51,221 nucleotides of DNA from a bacterium (GCA_023145475.1 JAGLDR010000027.1:1-51221), one strand, 5' to 3'. Positions 24,350-33,773 are shown, counted from the first letter of the stretch. The notes: generated by a model not told the origin, from the sequence alone. Program-made: numbers and translations.

Positions 24350-27300
24350 ATGAAGAATTTTCAAATGTTGTTCGTCTTATTTCTTACCTTTTTTACCATC
24401 TTTTCTTGTGGTGGCGGAGATTCGACATCCCCGCAGAGTCAAAATCCATTTAAGGATGGAGAATCTCACCTTATTCGAGTTGGAAATCTTGAGATTGATG
24501 AGGGGAGAATCTATATATCACTTGATACAAAAGGTGAATATAGTATGAATATCCCCTTTAAACTATACGATAAGAACAGCATCACTACAGATATTAAGAT
24601 TGTTGTTACCGATCTCAATGGAGAAGAGAAAAGTGATATGGAACGAGAGGATTCAACAAAAATCTCAAAAGATAACACAGAGATTAAAATAGCCCTTGGA
24701 AAAGATTTTCTTCCCGAACTTGAAGAGCTCACCCCACTGCTCATGGACTATCAAATTAGATGGGAAACTTTCACATTGCGTGGCATTACCTCCCTCTTTA
24801 GAATTTCACCTCGCATTAAAACGAAGGTTTTAGGTGGAGAGACGATTCAGACAGGTGAGCCATCAACATTTAGACTTTTTGTGAATGACATGCGCTCTGG
24901 CCAGCCGCTCAACTCATCTCATGACACCACACCTCTAAAAGAGTTGAAAATCTCACTCTACAATGATGAAACACTCCTTTCAGAATTCACTGGAAAAACA
25001 GATAAGTTTGGAATGGCAACAATTCCTATCACCGTTGATCAAGTAGTTGACACATCCTTAAAGATGATTATTACAACCGAAACAGAGATGGGCACACGAA
25101 GTATTGAAACAACTATCAGCGAAAACAATACTCCAAAAGGAAGCAAGGTACTTCTCACCACCGATAAACCCATATATCAACCAGGACAAATTATCCACAT
25201 TCGTTCACTCTTTTTAAACACTCCCGATAAAACACCAATCCCAAACCGCACGGCAACACTAGAAATTAGTGATTCAAAAGGCAATAAAGTATTTAAGAAA
25301 ACGGCGAAAACCAGTGATTATGGTGTCTTCTCTGCTGATTTCAAATTAGCAACGCTTGTCAATATTGGAGCATATACAATCACCTTTATTGCCAATGAGA
25401 CAATCCTTCAAGAAAAAACAGTCAAAGTGGAGCATTATGTGCTTCCAAAATTTAGCATTGAGTTTAAGTCAGAAAAACAATTTTATCTTCCTGGCGACAC
25501 GCTAAAGGGTGAAATTTCATCTCAATATTTTTATGGAAAACCTGTTTCAAATGCACTGGTTCATATAGAAGCAAAAAAGACTGACATATCTGAAACAACC
25601 TTTAAAATTATAGATGCCACTTTAACAAAAGAGGGAAAATATAATTTTGAACTTACCCTGCCATCTTACTTTACAGGCACCCTGCTCGATCAAGGAAAAG
25701 CATCAGTATCACTTGAAATCACTGTTACAGACTCTGCCAATCATACTCAATCAATAAAAAAGAGTCGCACAGTGGCTAAATCTCCCATTATTGCAACAAT
25801 TGTCCCGGTTGCTGGTAAAATACTTCCTGGTGTTGAGCAACAAATATATCTCATCTTGACCGATCCAAATGGTGCTCCTATCGCTAGCGAAGTGGTTATA
25901 ACATCCGGAGAAGAGAGCAAGAAAGTTATGACTGATGCGGCTGGTTTTAATGAGTTCTCAATTACTATCGCCGATTCCCAGTTAATTACGGCTACTGTCA
26001 TCGTTAATGGAAAGAAATATTTCTTTAGCAGCAGTGCAAGAAAAGCGGCAACAGATGAGTTCCTCTTTCTTACTACCGATGCCTCTATATATACGGTCGG
26101 AGAGAGCATATCTATCAACCTTTTCACAGGATTTGACCCATCTACACCCGAACCTTCAGATCTTCCCGACAGAGCATATCTCGACATTCTGCTTGGTGGG
26201 CAGATATATCTTACGAAAACCATTGAACTTTCTGAAGGAAGTGGCACACTTGAGGTCACTATCGATGAGAATCTTTCTGGTCCTGTTGAGATGATTGCCT
26301 ACTATCTCACAGATGAAGGTAATATCATTCGTGCATCAAAAGTTATCTTTATAAGAAAAACATCATCTCTCGCTATCGAATTTTCCACTGACAAAAAAGA
26401 GTATCGCCCTCGTGATAAGGCGGTCGTCACTCTTACGGTGAAGGATAACGATGGAGAGGCCGTAGAAGCGGCATTAGGTATCGCAATGGTTGATGAAGCT
26501 GTATTCCATGTCATTGACTTTTTACCGGGAATGGAACAGAGTTATTTTGATATCGAAAATTCAATAATGGAGTCTAATTATACCATATATGGCATCAGCT
26601 ATGACGACATTTGTACAGAGTCAGAAGATGAAGAGAGAGATGAAGTGGTCAACAAAAAAACAGAGGCATTTTTCTCAAGCAATGACGCATTTATGCAACA
26701 CGAAATCTCTCTGGACAACTATACAAGTATTGAGAAGGATTATCACCGTAAAGCACGCGAAGTAACAGCGAGACAGATTCAACAGATATTCCAAGATTAT
26801 AAGGACAACAACCATCCTAACTGCCTAGATTTTAACATGAATGACAGCAGAATTGCATCAATTCTAGAAAAGAGTGAAAACGCAGACTCGTGGAACAACA
26901 CAATGAGTGGAACAGCAGACGAATTCACAGAGTTGAGCGGTAGAATAACAGTAATATCCGCCGGTCCAGATGAGATGGTTGAGACAGAGGATGATATTCT
27001 CGTTACTACGACCATCTGCATACAAAGAGATGACTGGGGTGAAACAAGTGATGAAGCTGTTGGTGACACAGGTGATACATGCGACACCGGCAACACGGGA
27101 GATACAGCCGACACAGCCGACACCGGAAGCAGCAGTGTTAAAGTTCGTGAGTGGTTTCCTGAAACGCTCTATTACAATCCTGAATTGATAACCGATGAAA
27201 AAGGGATAGCAACGATAAACCTCACAATGCCTGATTCTATTACTACCTGGCGAGTAACAACACTCGCAAACTCAATGGGTGGCGATTTAGGAAGCTCTTT

Positions 27301-29239
27301 AAATTCTATCCGCGTATTTCAAGACTTTTTTGTTGATATTGATTTTCCTGTTTTTCTCACACAAGATGATGAGATATCACTCCCCGTTGGCATATATAAC
27401 TATCTTCCACAGCCACAGACAATCAAGCTAACAGCCGATTCTGAAGCGTGGTTCTCAATGTTAGGAAGTGCAACAGTTGAGGTTACCGTTCCTGCAAACT
27501 CGGTCTCTGCTATCTACTTCCCTATCAAAGTGCTTAAAATAGGGAAACATACAATGACGATTCATGCTGAGGGAACACTTCTTTCGGATGCGGTTAAACG
27601 CTCTGTTACTGTCCTTCCAAACGGCATAAAGCAATCGGCATCTGACAGTGGAATACTCAAGGAAAATAAAAACATAACTCTCACCATTCCACCAAATGCC
27701 ATCAAAGATAGTGAAGAGCTCTTTATAAAAATATATCCAAAACTAATATCACAGACAATTGAGGGGCTAGATGCCATATTGAAAATGCCATACGGCTGCT
27801 TTGAACAGACATCATCTGCTACCTATCCAAATGTGCTTCTTCTCAACTATCTTGCAAAAACAGATGCTCTTACTCCCGAAATTGATTTGAAAGCGAGAGA
27901 TTATGTGGCACAAGGATATCAGCGTCTGCTCACATACGAGTGCACAAATGGAGGCTTCGAGTGGTTTGGAGAGGATCCCGCACACTTTGTTCTCACCGCA
28001 TACGGACTTTTAGAATTTGTCGATATGAGTGCCGTACACTCTGTTGACCCTGACATTATCACGAGAACAGCAAAATGGATGGTAGAGAAGCAAAATAGTG
28101 ACGGCTCATTTGAACCATCAAGTGGTGGAATTCAAGAGGGAGCAATCAATAATTTTACGAGCTCTCTCTTACGAACAACAGCCTATGGCGTCTGGGCACT
28201 ATCGCGCGCCGAGAAAGAGGATAGCGCTGTAGCAAAAGGGGTGAGCTATATAGAAGCTAACTGTTCAGGAGATGAAGATGCCTACACTATCGCAATGAGT
28301 GCTATCGCCATTCTTAATGGCGGCGGAAACTCATCTGCGGTGGATACATTGATTACTAAACTGTTAGAACTGAAGTCAACAACCGAAGATGGTGCCACAT
28401 ACTGGACGCAGACAGAAAAGACAGAGACATACAGCGACGGGGATAATGCAACTCTTGAAACAACGGCACTTGTTGGACTTCTTCTTGTGCAAGATGGTGG
28501 ATACAACACAACGGTACAAGAAATTCTTGATTGGATTACACAACAAAAGGATTCGATGGGAACATGGCAAACCACGCAGGGAACAGTCCTTGCTCTTCGT
28601 TTTATGATTGAGTCTCTTGGCGGCACTCCGACAGAGACAAATGCAACAGTTAAAGTCAGTGCCAATGGCTCACCTGAGAAAACCATTATTATTACTCCTG
28701 AAAACTCAGATGTCTTACGATTAATAGATTTCAAAGAAAATAGAGTCGCTGGTGACAACACCATTGACCTCTCTTTTACGGGAAGTGGAATGATGGCCTA
28801 TCAATCTGTTGCCTCATGGTATATTCCAGGCGAAGAGGTAGCAGAGTCAGGACCTCTTGAAATCCAGGTAACATACGACAAGACAACGCTCCAGGTAAAC
28901 GATACAGTCGCTGTCACAGTAACCGTCAAAAATATATCTGATAGTGGCGTGAATGTTATTCTCGCAAGCATCGGTCTGCCTCCAGGCTTCACCCTGGTTA
29001 GCGACAAACTGACAGCTGCTGTTACAAGTGGGGAATACCTCCAAAAATTTGAGACAACGCCGCGACAAATCATTCTCTATATTAACCACATCAACCCTCT
29101 TACCACCGCAACATTTCACTATGATTTAATAGCCGATTATCCAATAAAAGGCTCGACTGGAGAGTCATCTGTAAAACCTTACTACAACCCACAAGAGAAA
29201 AACATCAACACAGCTCAAACTATTACCGTCTCAGAGTAA
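24350..29239 (+). CDS. Alpha-2-macroglobulin family lipoprotein with intact thioester
   Basis: A 1629-residue lipoprotein: MKNFQMLFVLFLTFFTIFSC is a type II signal, and AGGAGAAG precedes this ATG, which sets the start (a longer ATG at 24299 has no such site). Macroglobulins trap proteases: cleavage of a bait region exposes a Cys-Gln thioester that covalently captures the attacker. The thioester motif GCFEQ is intact (Cys1150). Macroglobulin domains are recognisable: LTTDKPIYQPGQIIHIRSLF, VEHYVLPKFSIEF, and after the bait region VREWFPETLYYNPE with MPDSITTWRV. The probable bait stretch (about 735-930) is polar and ends in an acidic DTGDT...DTADTG tract (about 904-926). After the thioester domain (alpha-toroid, about 1140-1430) a receptor-like domain is present. 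The layout is closer to animal alpha-2-macroglobulin/complement proteins than to E. coli YfhM, and no penicillin-binding protein 1C gene is adjacent. Confidence 0.93.
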   Translation: MKNFQMLFVLFLTFFTIFSCGGGDSTSPQSQNPFKDGESHLIRVGNLEIDEGRIYISLDTKGEYSMNIPFKLYDKNSITTDIKIVVTDLNGEEKSDMEREDSTKISKDNTEIKIALGKDFLPELEELTPLLMDYQIRWETFTLRGITSLFRISPRIKTKVLGGETIQTGEPSTFRLFVNDMRSGQPLNSSHDTTPLKELKISLYNDETLLSEFTGKTDKFGMATIPITVDQVVDTSLKMIITTETEMGTRSIETTISENNTPKGSKVLLTTDKPIYQPGQIIHIRSLFLNTPDKTPIPNRTATLEISDSKGNKVFKKTAKTSDYGVFSADFKLATLVNIGAYTITFIANETILQEKTVKVEHYVLPKFSIEFKSEKQFYLPGDTLKGEISSQYFYGKPVSNALVHIEAKKTDISETTFKIIDATLTKEGKYNFELTLPSYFTGTLLDQGKASVSLEITVTDSANHTQSIKKSRTVAKSPIIATIVPVAGKILPGVEQQIYLILTDPNGAPIASEVVITSGEESKKVMTDAAGFNEFSITIADSQLITATVIVNGKKYFFSSSARKAATDEFLFLTTDASIYTVGESISINLFTGFDPSTPEPSDLPDRAYLDILLGGQIYLTKTIELSEGSGTLEVTIDENLSGPVEMIAYYLTDEGNIIRASKVIFIRKTSSLAIEFSTDKKEYRPRDKAVVTLTVKDNDGEAVEAALGIAMVDEAVFHVIDFLPGMEQSYFDIENSIMESNYTIYGISYDDICTESEDEERDEVVNKKTEAFFSSNDAFMQHEISLDNYTSIEKDYHRKAREVTARQIQQIFQDYKDNNHPNCLDFNMNDSRIASILEKSENADSWNNTMSGTADEFTELSGRITVISAGPDEMVETEDDILVTTTICIQRDDWGETSDEAVGDTGDTCDTGNTGDTADTADTGSSSVKVREWFPETLYYNPELITDEKGIATINLTMPDSITTWRVTTLANSMGGDLGSSLNSIRVFQDFFVDIDFPVFLTQDDEISLPVGIYNYLPQPQTIKLTADSEAWFSMLGSATVEVTVPANSVSAIYFPIKVLKIGKHTMTIHAEGTLLSDAVKRSVTVLPNGIKQSASDSGILKENKNITLTIPPNAIKDSEELFIKIYPKLISQTIEGLDAILKMPYGCFEQTSSATYPNVLLLNYLAKTDALTPEIDLKARDYVAQGYQRLLTYECTNGGFEWFGEDPAHFVLTAYGLLEFVDMSAVHSVDPDIITRTAKWMVEKQNSDGSFEPSSGGIQEGAINNFTSSLLRTTAYGVWALSRAEKEDSAVAKGVSYIEANCSGDEDAYTIAMSAIAILNGGGNSSAVDTLITKLLELKSTTEDGATYWTQTEKTETYSDGDNATLETTALVGLLLVQDGGYNTTVQEILDWITQQKDSMGTWQTTQGTVLALRFMIESLGGTPTETNATVKVSANGSPEKTIIITPENSDVLRLIDFKENRVAGDNTIDLSFTGSGMMAYQSVASWYIPGEEVAESGPLEIQVTYDKTTLQVNDTVAVTVTVKNISDSGVNVILASIGLPPGFTLVSDKLTAAVTSGEYLQKFETTPRQIILYINHINPLTTATFHYDLIADYPIKGSTGESSVKPYYNPQEKNINTAQTITVSE

Positions 29240-29243
29240 AAAT

Positions 29244-29271
29244 TTGCAATCAATACCCATTCTTGTAAAAT
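29244..29271 (+). promoter_or_regulatory. Sigma70-type promoter of queE
   Basis: TTGCAA (29244-29249), 16-bp spacer, TAAAAT (29266-29271). The ATG at 29309 is preceded by GCAGGAGA. Confidence 0.6.
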
Positions 29272-29308
29272 GAAATCGAACTTTTTGCAGGAGATGTAAA
29301 CAGATTTT

Positions 29309-29956
29309 ATGATTGCTCTAAACACGATATTCTCATCACTTCAAGGCGAAGGTCCATTTCAAGGGTATAACACTCTTTTTGTCCGCTTACACGGCTGTAA
29401 TTTGCGCTGCAGCTGGTGCGATACAGCAGAATCCCAATCGGGAGATGCCCCACAAACCGTATCAACCTCAGAGTTAATTGCTCTGATGGGACAAAACAGT
29501 GCAAAACATCTCTGTATAACGGGAGGCGAGCCACTTTTACAAGAGGATGAGTTAACAACCATGCTTACTGCCATATCACAAAACTATACAACAATTTCTA
29601 TTGAAACTAATGGTACCTTACCAATTACAAAAATGGCATATCGCGTGCCAAAAGCACTCTTTTCTGTCGATTTAAAGCCACCTTCAAGTGGGCATAACAT
29701 TTTTGACACAGACAACTACAAACTGCTTGCACAACGAGGATGGCTGAAAATTATTGCTAACGATGAAGATGATTTAGCCTGGATTGAACGGCAGCTTGAC
29801 TATCTTGCCACACTTAAATGTGAAATCTTCATATCTCCCGTTGCTCAAAATGGTGACGAATGGTACAAAACTGTTGCTCACTGGATTATGAAACATGGCA
29901 ACAAGGCTCCGCTTCGAATGCAGCTACAACTTCACAAACAGATTGGTCTTTTGTAG
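29309..29956 (+). CDS. queE: 7-carboxy-7-deazaguanine synthase
   Basis: A 215-residue radical SAM enzyme of the queuosine/7-deazaguanine pathway that converts 6-carboxy-5,6,7,8-tetrahydropterin to 7-carboxy-7-deazaguanine. The N-terminal FSSLQGEGPFQGYNTLFVRLHGCNLRCSWCDT (shown only as landmarks: SLQGEGPF and CNLRCSWCDT) gives the Cx3Cx2C iron-sulfur site; ITGGEPLL and SIETNGT are SAM-binding motifs. The length is typical. QueC, QueD and QueF are not in the window, so it is encoded apart from the rest of its pathway. It is convergent with the Asp-Thr-Ala lipoprotein gene, 20 bases away. Confidence 0.93.
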   Translation: MIALNTIFSSLQGEGPFQGYNTLFVRLHGCNLRCSWCDTAESQSGDAPQTVSTSELIALMGQNSAKHLCITGGEPLLQEDELTTMLTAISQNYTTISIETNGTLPITKMAYRVPKALFSVDLKPPSSGHNIFDTDNYKLLAQRGWLKIIANDEDDLAWIERQLDYLATLKCEIFISPVAQNGDEWYKTVAHWIMKHGNKAPLRMQLQLHKQIGLL

Positions 29957-29976
29957 TGCAATTGAAAGATGAATAA

Positions 29977-31383
29977 TTATTGTGCAAAGACCACAACATT
30001 ATCAATATAAATACCCGATTGGTTAATCATATTGTCGGAATGGAATATAAAAGATATGGTCGTCTCCGTGCCAATGGTATCAGTCAAATCAACATAAATT
30101 TCCTTATATGCATCACTCGAATCTTCATTTAAATACTCGGCACTATTACTATCCCAATACATCGTTGCATTTGTATCTCCTCCGCCTGCATCAGAAAGTC
30201 GCACACCAAATATATCAGTTGGCCCGCCAGCGCCTCCGCAACCACCACTTGACTCACCTTGAATATCCCACCACGCATAAAAAATGACGCCAGCAGTTGA
30301 AAATGAAGATGGAATAGTAATGGTAAACATCGTCTCGGAAGTCGTATCATTATTATAATCATCGTCCAAGATTGTTGCTAAGACATTGCTTCCTTCGTAT
30401 GGGGAATTTGGTCCACTGGTTGGTGCACCACTTTCCCAATCACCACCGATAGCATCCCAAGAAAATGGTGACGCTCCTTCAAAATCATCCCAGAAAAGAA
30501 TAAAATAACAGCTTGATGGGGAAACATCATTATCACATACCCAGCCAGCTTCAAGAGCGCAAATTGAGGAACAACCATCATCATTATCATTGCCGCCATC
30601 ATCACACGCTTCACCTACATCTAACACACCATTACCACAAAGAGAGCCACTATCACCAGTGTCTGCAGTGTCGGCTGTGTCTGCGGTATCACCAGTGTCC
30701 GCGGTATCACCAGTGTCTGCGGTATCACCAGTGTCGGCAGTATCAGCTGTGTCTGCAGTATCAGCTGTATCGGCTGTATCGGCTGTATCTGCAGTATCGG
30801 CTGTGTCGGCTGTGTCGGCAGTATCGGCTGTGTCGGCTGTGTCGGCTGTATCTGCTGTATCTGCTGTGTCGGCAGTGTCGGCTGTGTCCGCTGTGTCTGC
30901 TGTGTCCGCTGTGTCTGCGGTATCCGCAGTATCGGCTGTGTCTGCAGTATCTGCAGTATCTGCAGTGTCCGCTGTGTCCGCTGTATCTGCAGTATCCGCT
31001 GTATCTGCAGTATCCGCTGTATCTGCTGTATCTGCTGTGTCCGCTGTGTCTGCAGTATCGGCCGTATCAGCGGTGTCAGCTGTATCTGCAGTATCGGCAG
31101 TATCTGCGGTATCCGCAGTGTCCGCTGTATCGGCTGTATCTGCTGTATCTGCTGTATCAGCTGTATCCGCTGTGTCAGCGGTGTCGGCCGTATCGGCTGT
31201 GTCTGCTGTGTCTGCTGTATCGGCTGTGTCTGCAGTATCGGCACTGTCAGAATCACTGCCCGAATCAGCTGTGTCAACACTATCGGCATCACTTCCTGTA
31301 TCACCAGCTGGTCGCCTTACGACATCATCACATGACGCAAACAAAAAAAGTGCCAAAAACAAAATAAAAATAAATCGACGCAT
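29977..31383 (-). CDS. Lipoprotein with long Asp-Thr-Ala repeat stalk, Cys-rich repeat and C-terminal jelly-roll-like domain
   Basis: A 468-residue predicted lipoprotein. MRRFIFILFLALFLFASC is the signal with lipobox FASC; the ATG at 31383 has GGGAGAAG upstream. Residues about 45-250 are almost entirely (Asp-Thr-Ala)n, about 65 units, ending with a few Asp-Thr-Gly variants. Next comes CGNGVLDVGEACDDGG...DGCSSICALEAGWVC, a Myxococcus-type Cys-rich repeat (DUF4215-like). The last 190 residues begin DDFEGASPFSWDAIGGDWE and look like a beta-sandwich domain of the MAM/carbohydrate-binding kind, ending IYIDNVVVFAQ. The picture is a surface domain carried on a long acidic stalk. No enzyme motif was seen. 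Confidence 0.85.
   Translation of the reverse strand: MRRFIFILFLALFLFASCDDVVRRPAGDTGSDADSVDTADSGSDSDSADTADTADTADTADTADTADTADTADTADTADTADTADTADTADTADTADTADTADTADTADTADTADTADTADTADTADTADTADTADTADTADTADTADTADTADTADTADTADTADTADTADTADTADTADTADTADTADTADTADTADTADTADTADTADTADTADTGDTADTGDTADTGDTADTADTADTGDSGSLCGNGVLDVGEACDDGGNDNDDGCSSICALEAGWVCDNDVSPSSCYFILFWDDFEGASPFSWDAIGGDWESGAPTSGPNSPYEGSNVLATILDDDYNNDTTSETMFTITIPSSFSTAGVIFYAWWDIQGESSGGCGGAGGPTDIFGVRLSDAGGGDTNATMYWDSNSAEYLNEDSSDAYKEIYVDLTDTIGTETTISFIFHSDNMINQSGIYIDNVVVFAQ
30655..31240. repeat. 9-bp tandem repeat tract (about 65 units) encoding Asp-Thr-Ala
   Basis: On the plus strand the unit is GTNTCNGCN with third-position variation (GTA/GTG, TCT/TCC/TCG/TCA, GCT/GCA/GCG). 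Because the unit is a multiple of three and lacks stops in most frames, long open frames appear on both strands, but only the minus-strand frame has a signal peptide and conserved flanking domains. Many changes are synonymous in that frame. Confidence 0.9.
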
Positions 31384-31418
31384 AATACTTCTCCCACATA
31401 GCAATTACTCTTACAGAA

Positions 31419-31446
31419 AGTATAGCACCATCGATATTTATTGCAA
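31419..31446 (-). promoter_or_regulatory. Sigma70-type promoter of the Asp-Thr-Ala lipoprotein gene
   Basis: On the minus strand: TTGCAA (31446-31441), 16-bp spacer, TATACT (31424-31419). The ATG is at 31383. Confidence 0.6.
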
Positions 31447-31459
31447 CAGGAAACTACTT

Positions 31460-31723
31460 CCGAAGCACGAGGATAGGTGCAGTTCGAGGCATTTTCATCC
31501 GAATAAACGAAGGAATATACTTATATTTCGAGTGAACAGAATGATAAAAACTTACCGAAGCACGAGGATAGGTGCAGTTCGAGGCGTTTTCATCCGAATA
31601 AACGAAGGAATATACCTATATTTCGAGTGAACAGAATGATAAAAACTTACCGAAGCACGAGGATAGGTGCAGTTCGAGGCGTTTTCATCCGAATAAACGA
31701 AGGAATATACTTATATTTCGAGT
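31460..31723. repeat. 95-bp tandem repeats, 2.8 copies
   Basis: Units start at 31460, 31555 and 31650 with exact 95-base period; the third stops at about 31723. Copies differ at only a few bases (for example CATTTTC/CGTTTTC). Each unit opens with CCGAAGCACGAGGATAGG and contains an AT-rich hairpin (AATATA-CT-TATATT). With the adjoining lipoprotein promoter this fills the 372-base gene-free gap 31384-31755. The length and lack of spacers rule out CRISPR. Confidence 0.9.
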
Positions 31724-31772
31724 GCAATGAGAGAGGAAAACAACGAAGAAATGCCCTATCCTCGTGCTTCGG
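31650..31772 (-). repeat. 18-bp inverted repeat linking the typA stop region to the 95-bp repeats
   Basis: CCTATCCTCGTGCTTCGG at 31755-31772 (covering the last codons and stop of typA) is the exact complement of the first 18 bases of each 95-bp unit (31460, 31555, 31650). In the typA mRNA the stop region can therefore pair with any of three downstream copies; behind the two nearest copies the RNA reads TAAGTTTTTATC. The nearest loop is 87 bases. Confidence 0.8.
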
Positions 31773-33624
31773 AGGCTTTTTTAGCTTTACCACTTGATAT
31801 ATGCCGCTTCTGAGCGGAAAGAACCCGCTTACGAAGACGAATCGAAAGTGGCGTAATCTCGACAAGCTCATCATCCCCAATAAAGTGGATTGCTCGCTCC
31901 AGACTCATTGATTTAATTGGACGCAAAGTAACAGCTTCATCTTTACTTGATGTTCTGATATTTGACAACTTCTTAACTTTACAAGGATTGACATTGATAT
32001 CGCGATCTTTTGCATGCTCTCCAACAATCATTCCTTCGTATACTTTCACTCCTGAAGTGATAAACATCTCACCTCGTGGCTCAAGATTGAAAAGAGCATA
32101 GGGAACTGAAACACCCGTTCTATCACCAACAATAGAGCCTGTATGCCTTACAGCAAACTCACCACGGTGTTCTTCATATCCATCAAAAATAGCATTCATA
32201 ATGCCTGTGCCCTTAGTATCAGTCAAAAACTCATCTCTGTAACCAATCAGTCCTCGTGATGGGATAGAAAATTCAATCCGCACTCGACCACTACCACTAT
32301 TTTTCATATTGAGCATTCGACCCTTTCTCATCGATAACTTTTCAGTTACAACACCCATAAAACTATCTTCACAGTCGATATAAACATGTTCTATTGGCTC
32401 TAAAGTCTTTCCATCAACCTTTTTGAAGATAACTTCTGGACGACCGACACAGAGTTCGAAACCCTCTCTCCGCATCTGCTCAATCAAAATAGCCATTTGA
32501 AATTCACCACGACCCTGCACAATCGTACTATCCGATTCGGCACCATCTAACAATTTAATAGAGACATTGTAGAGCGTCTCTTTGTGTAAGCGAGCTTTAA
32601 TCTTTGTAGATTGCACAAATTTCCCTTCGGTTCCTGCAAGGGGCGAAGTGTTGATGCTAAACATCATACTTACTGTTGGCGCATCGACAGTAATTCTTTT
32701 GAGCGCAACACCACCATCAGCTGTCGAGATGGTATCTCCAATCTCCACATCTTCAATTCCTGCTAAAAGAACGATATCGCCTGGGGCTGTCTCTTCTACA
32801 GGAAGCACAGAGAGTCCACTATACGACTGCAATTTTGAAACACGCAACGGACGATTCCCGCCGAGTTGCATACAGATAAGCTTATCATTTGATTTTGCGG
32901 TGCCACTTATCGCCTTACCAATCGCAATACGGCCCAAATAATCACTGTAGCTCAAATCACTCACCAACAACTGAAAAGGTGTGTTTTCATTGTAGAATGG
33001 TCCATGAACTTTTTCGACAAGGGTATCGAGAAGAGGTTTAAGGCTTACGCCCTTCTCTTCTAAAGTATATTGTGCTATTCCATCTCGTCCAATTGCATAT
33101 AAAAGAGGAAATTCCAACTGTTCCTCATCGGCATCTAAATCTATAAAGAGGTCATAAATCTCATCAAGAACCTCTGCAACTCGTGCATCTTGTCTATCGA
33201 TTTTATTTATAACAACAACCATATTCAATCCCGCTTCGAGCGCCTTGCTCAAAACAAAACGAGTTTGAGGAAGTGGGCCCTCTGACGCATCAACTAAAAG
33301 AACCGCACCATCAGCCATTGAAAGTGCTCGCTCAACTTCACCACCAAAATCAGCGTGACCAGGAGTATCAATAATATTAATCTTTACATCATCCCACATA
33401 ATAGAGCTATTCTTAGCTGCGATGGTAATTCCACGCTCTTTTTCAAGGTCCATGCTGTCCATCAGACGATCTTCAACATCAACACCTTCACGAAAAAGCC
33501 CTGACTGCTTAAACATTGCATCAACCAAAGTCGTTTTACCATGATCAACATGAGCAATGATAGCTATGTTACGAATATTTTTGTTTTCACTCTTTTGAGT
33601 CTGTCCTGAAGTGTGACGATCCAT
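31756..33624 (-). CDS. typA: Ribosome-associated GTPase TypA/BipA
   Basis: A 622-residue translational GTPase of the EF-G class involved in ribosome assembly and stress adaptation. G1 is AHVDHGKTTLVD, G2 region RGITIAAKN, G3 DTPGHADFGGEVER, G4 NKIDRQDARV. The C-terminal part has GRGEFQMAILIEQMRREGFEL and SRGLIGYRDEFLTDTKGTG, typical of TypA. The length is a little above the usual 605-615. The stop codon sits inside an 18-base sequence that is repeated in inverted orientation three times just downstream. Own promoter; yegS lies upstream on the same strand. Confidence 0.97.
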   Translation of the reverse strand: MDRHTSGQTQKSENKNIRNIAIIAHVDHGKTTLVDAMFKQSGLFREGVDVEDRLMDSMDLEKERGITIAAKNSSIMWDDVKINIIDTPGHADFGGEVERALSMADGAVLLVDASEGPLPQTRFVLSKALEAGLNMVVVINKIDRQDARVAEVLDEIYDLFIDLDADEEQLEFPLLYAIGRDGIAQYTLEEKGVSLKPLLDTLVEKVHGPFYNENTPFQLLVSDLSYSDYLGRIAIGKAISGTAKSNDKLICMQLGGNRPLRVSKLQSYSGLSVLPVEETAPGDIVLLAGIEDVEIGDTISTADGGVALKRITVDAPTVSMMFSINTSPLAGTEGKFVQSTKIKARLHKETLYNVSIKLLDGAESDSTIVQGRGEFQMAILIEQMRREGFELCVGRPEVIFKKVDGKTLEPIEHVYIDCEDSFMGVVTEKLSMRKGRMLNMKNSGSGRVRIEFSIPSRGLIGYRDEFLTDTKGTGIMNAIFDGYEEHRGEFAVRHTGSIVGDRTGVSVPYALFNLEPRGEMFITSGVKVYEGMIVGEHAKDRDINVNPCKVKKLSNIRTSSKDEAVTLRPIKSMSLERAIHFIGDDELVEITPLSIRLRKRVLSAQKRHISSGKAKKASEARG

Positions 33625-33653
33625 AAGATTCCCTCCCAGAAAATTCAGCGTGA

Positions 33654-33681
33654 ACTATAGCCATGAAGTGAATTAAAGCAA
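33654..33681 (-). promoter_or_regulatory. Sigma70-type promoter of typA
   Basis: On the minus strand: TTGCTT (33681-33676), 16-bp spacer, TATAGT (33659-33654). ATG at 33624 with GGGAGGGA upstream. Confidence 0.6.
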
Positions 33682-33703
33682 GGGAGTAGCAAAAAAATGT
33701 CAG

Positions 33704-33730
33704 AGCAAAGTAGTAATGTCCTATTTGAGC
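33704..33730 (+). mobile_element. Possible insertion-sequence end remnant, second locus
   Basis: AGCAAAGTAGTAATGTCC followed by TATTTGAGC resembles 19302-19328 (AGCAAAGTAAAAATGTCC then GACTTGAAC). It lies between typA and yegS; no transposase is near. Confidence 0.3.
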
Positions 33731-33773
33731 AATGTCGCAGTAAGCCCGTTCCGGTTGGAAGATTGCAACATCG

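Noticed and set aside
30513-31630. Long plus-strand open frames (Ala-Val-Ser repeats, 346 codons; a Cys/Leu/Arg-rich frame, 284 codons) opposite the Asp-Thr-Ala tract
   Set aside because: They are by-products of the 9-bp repeat, lack a signal or conserved flanking domains, and one runs into the 95-bp repeats.
31460-31723. Possible CRISPR array
   Set aside because: Whole 95-bp units repeat head to tail with no variable spacers and no cas genes.
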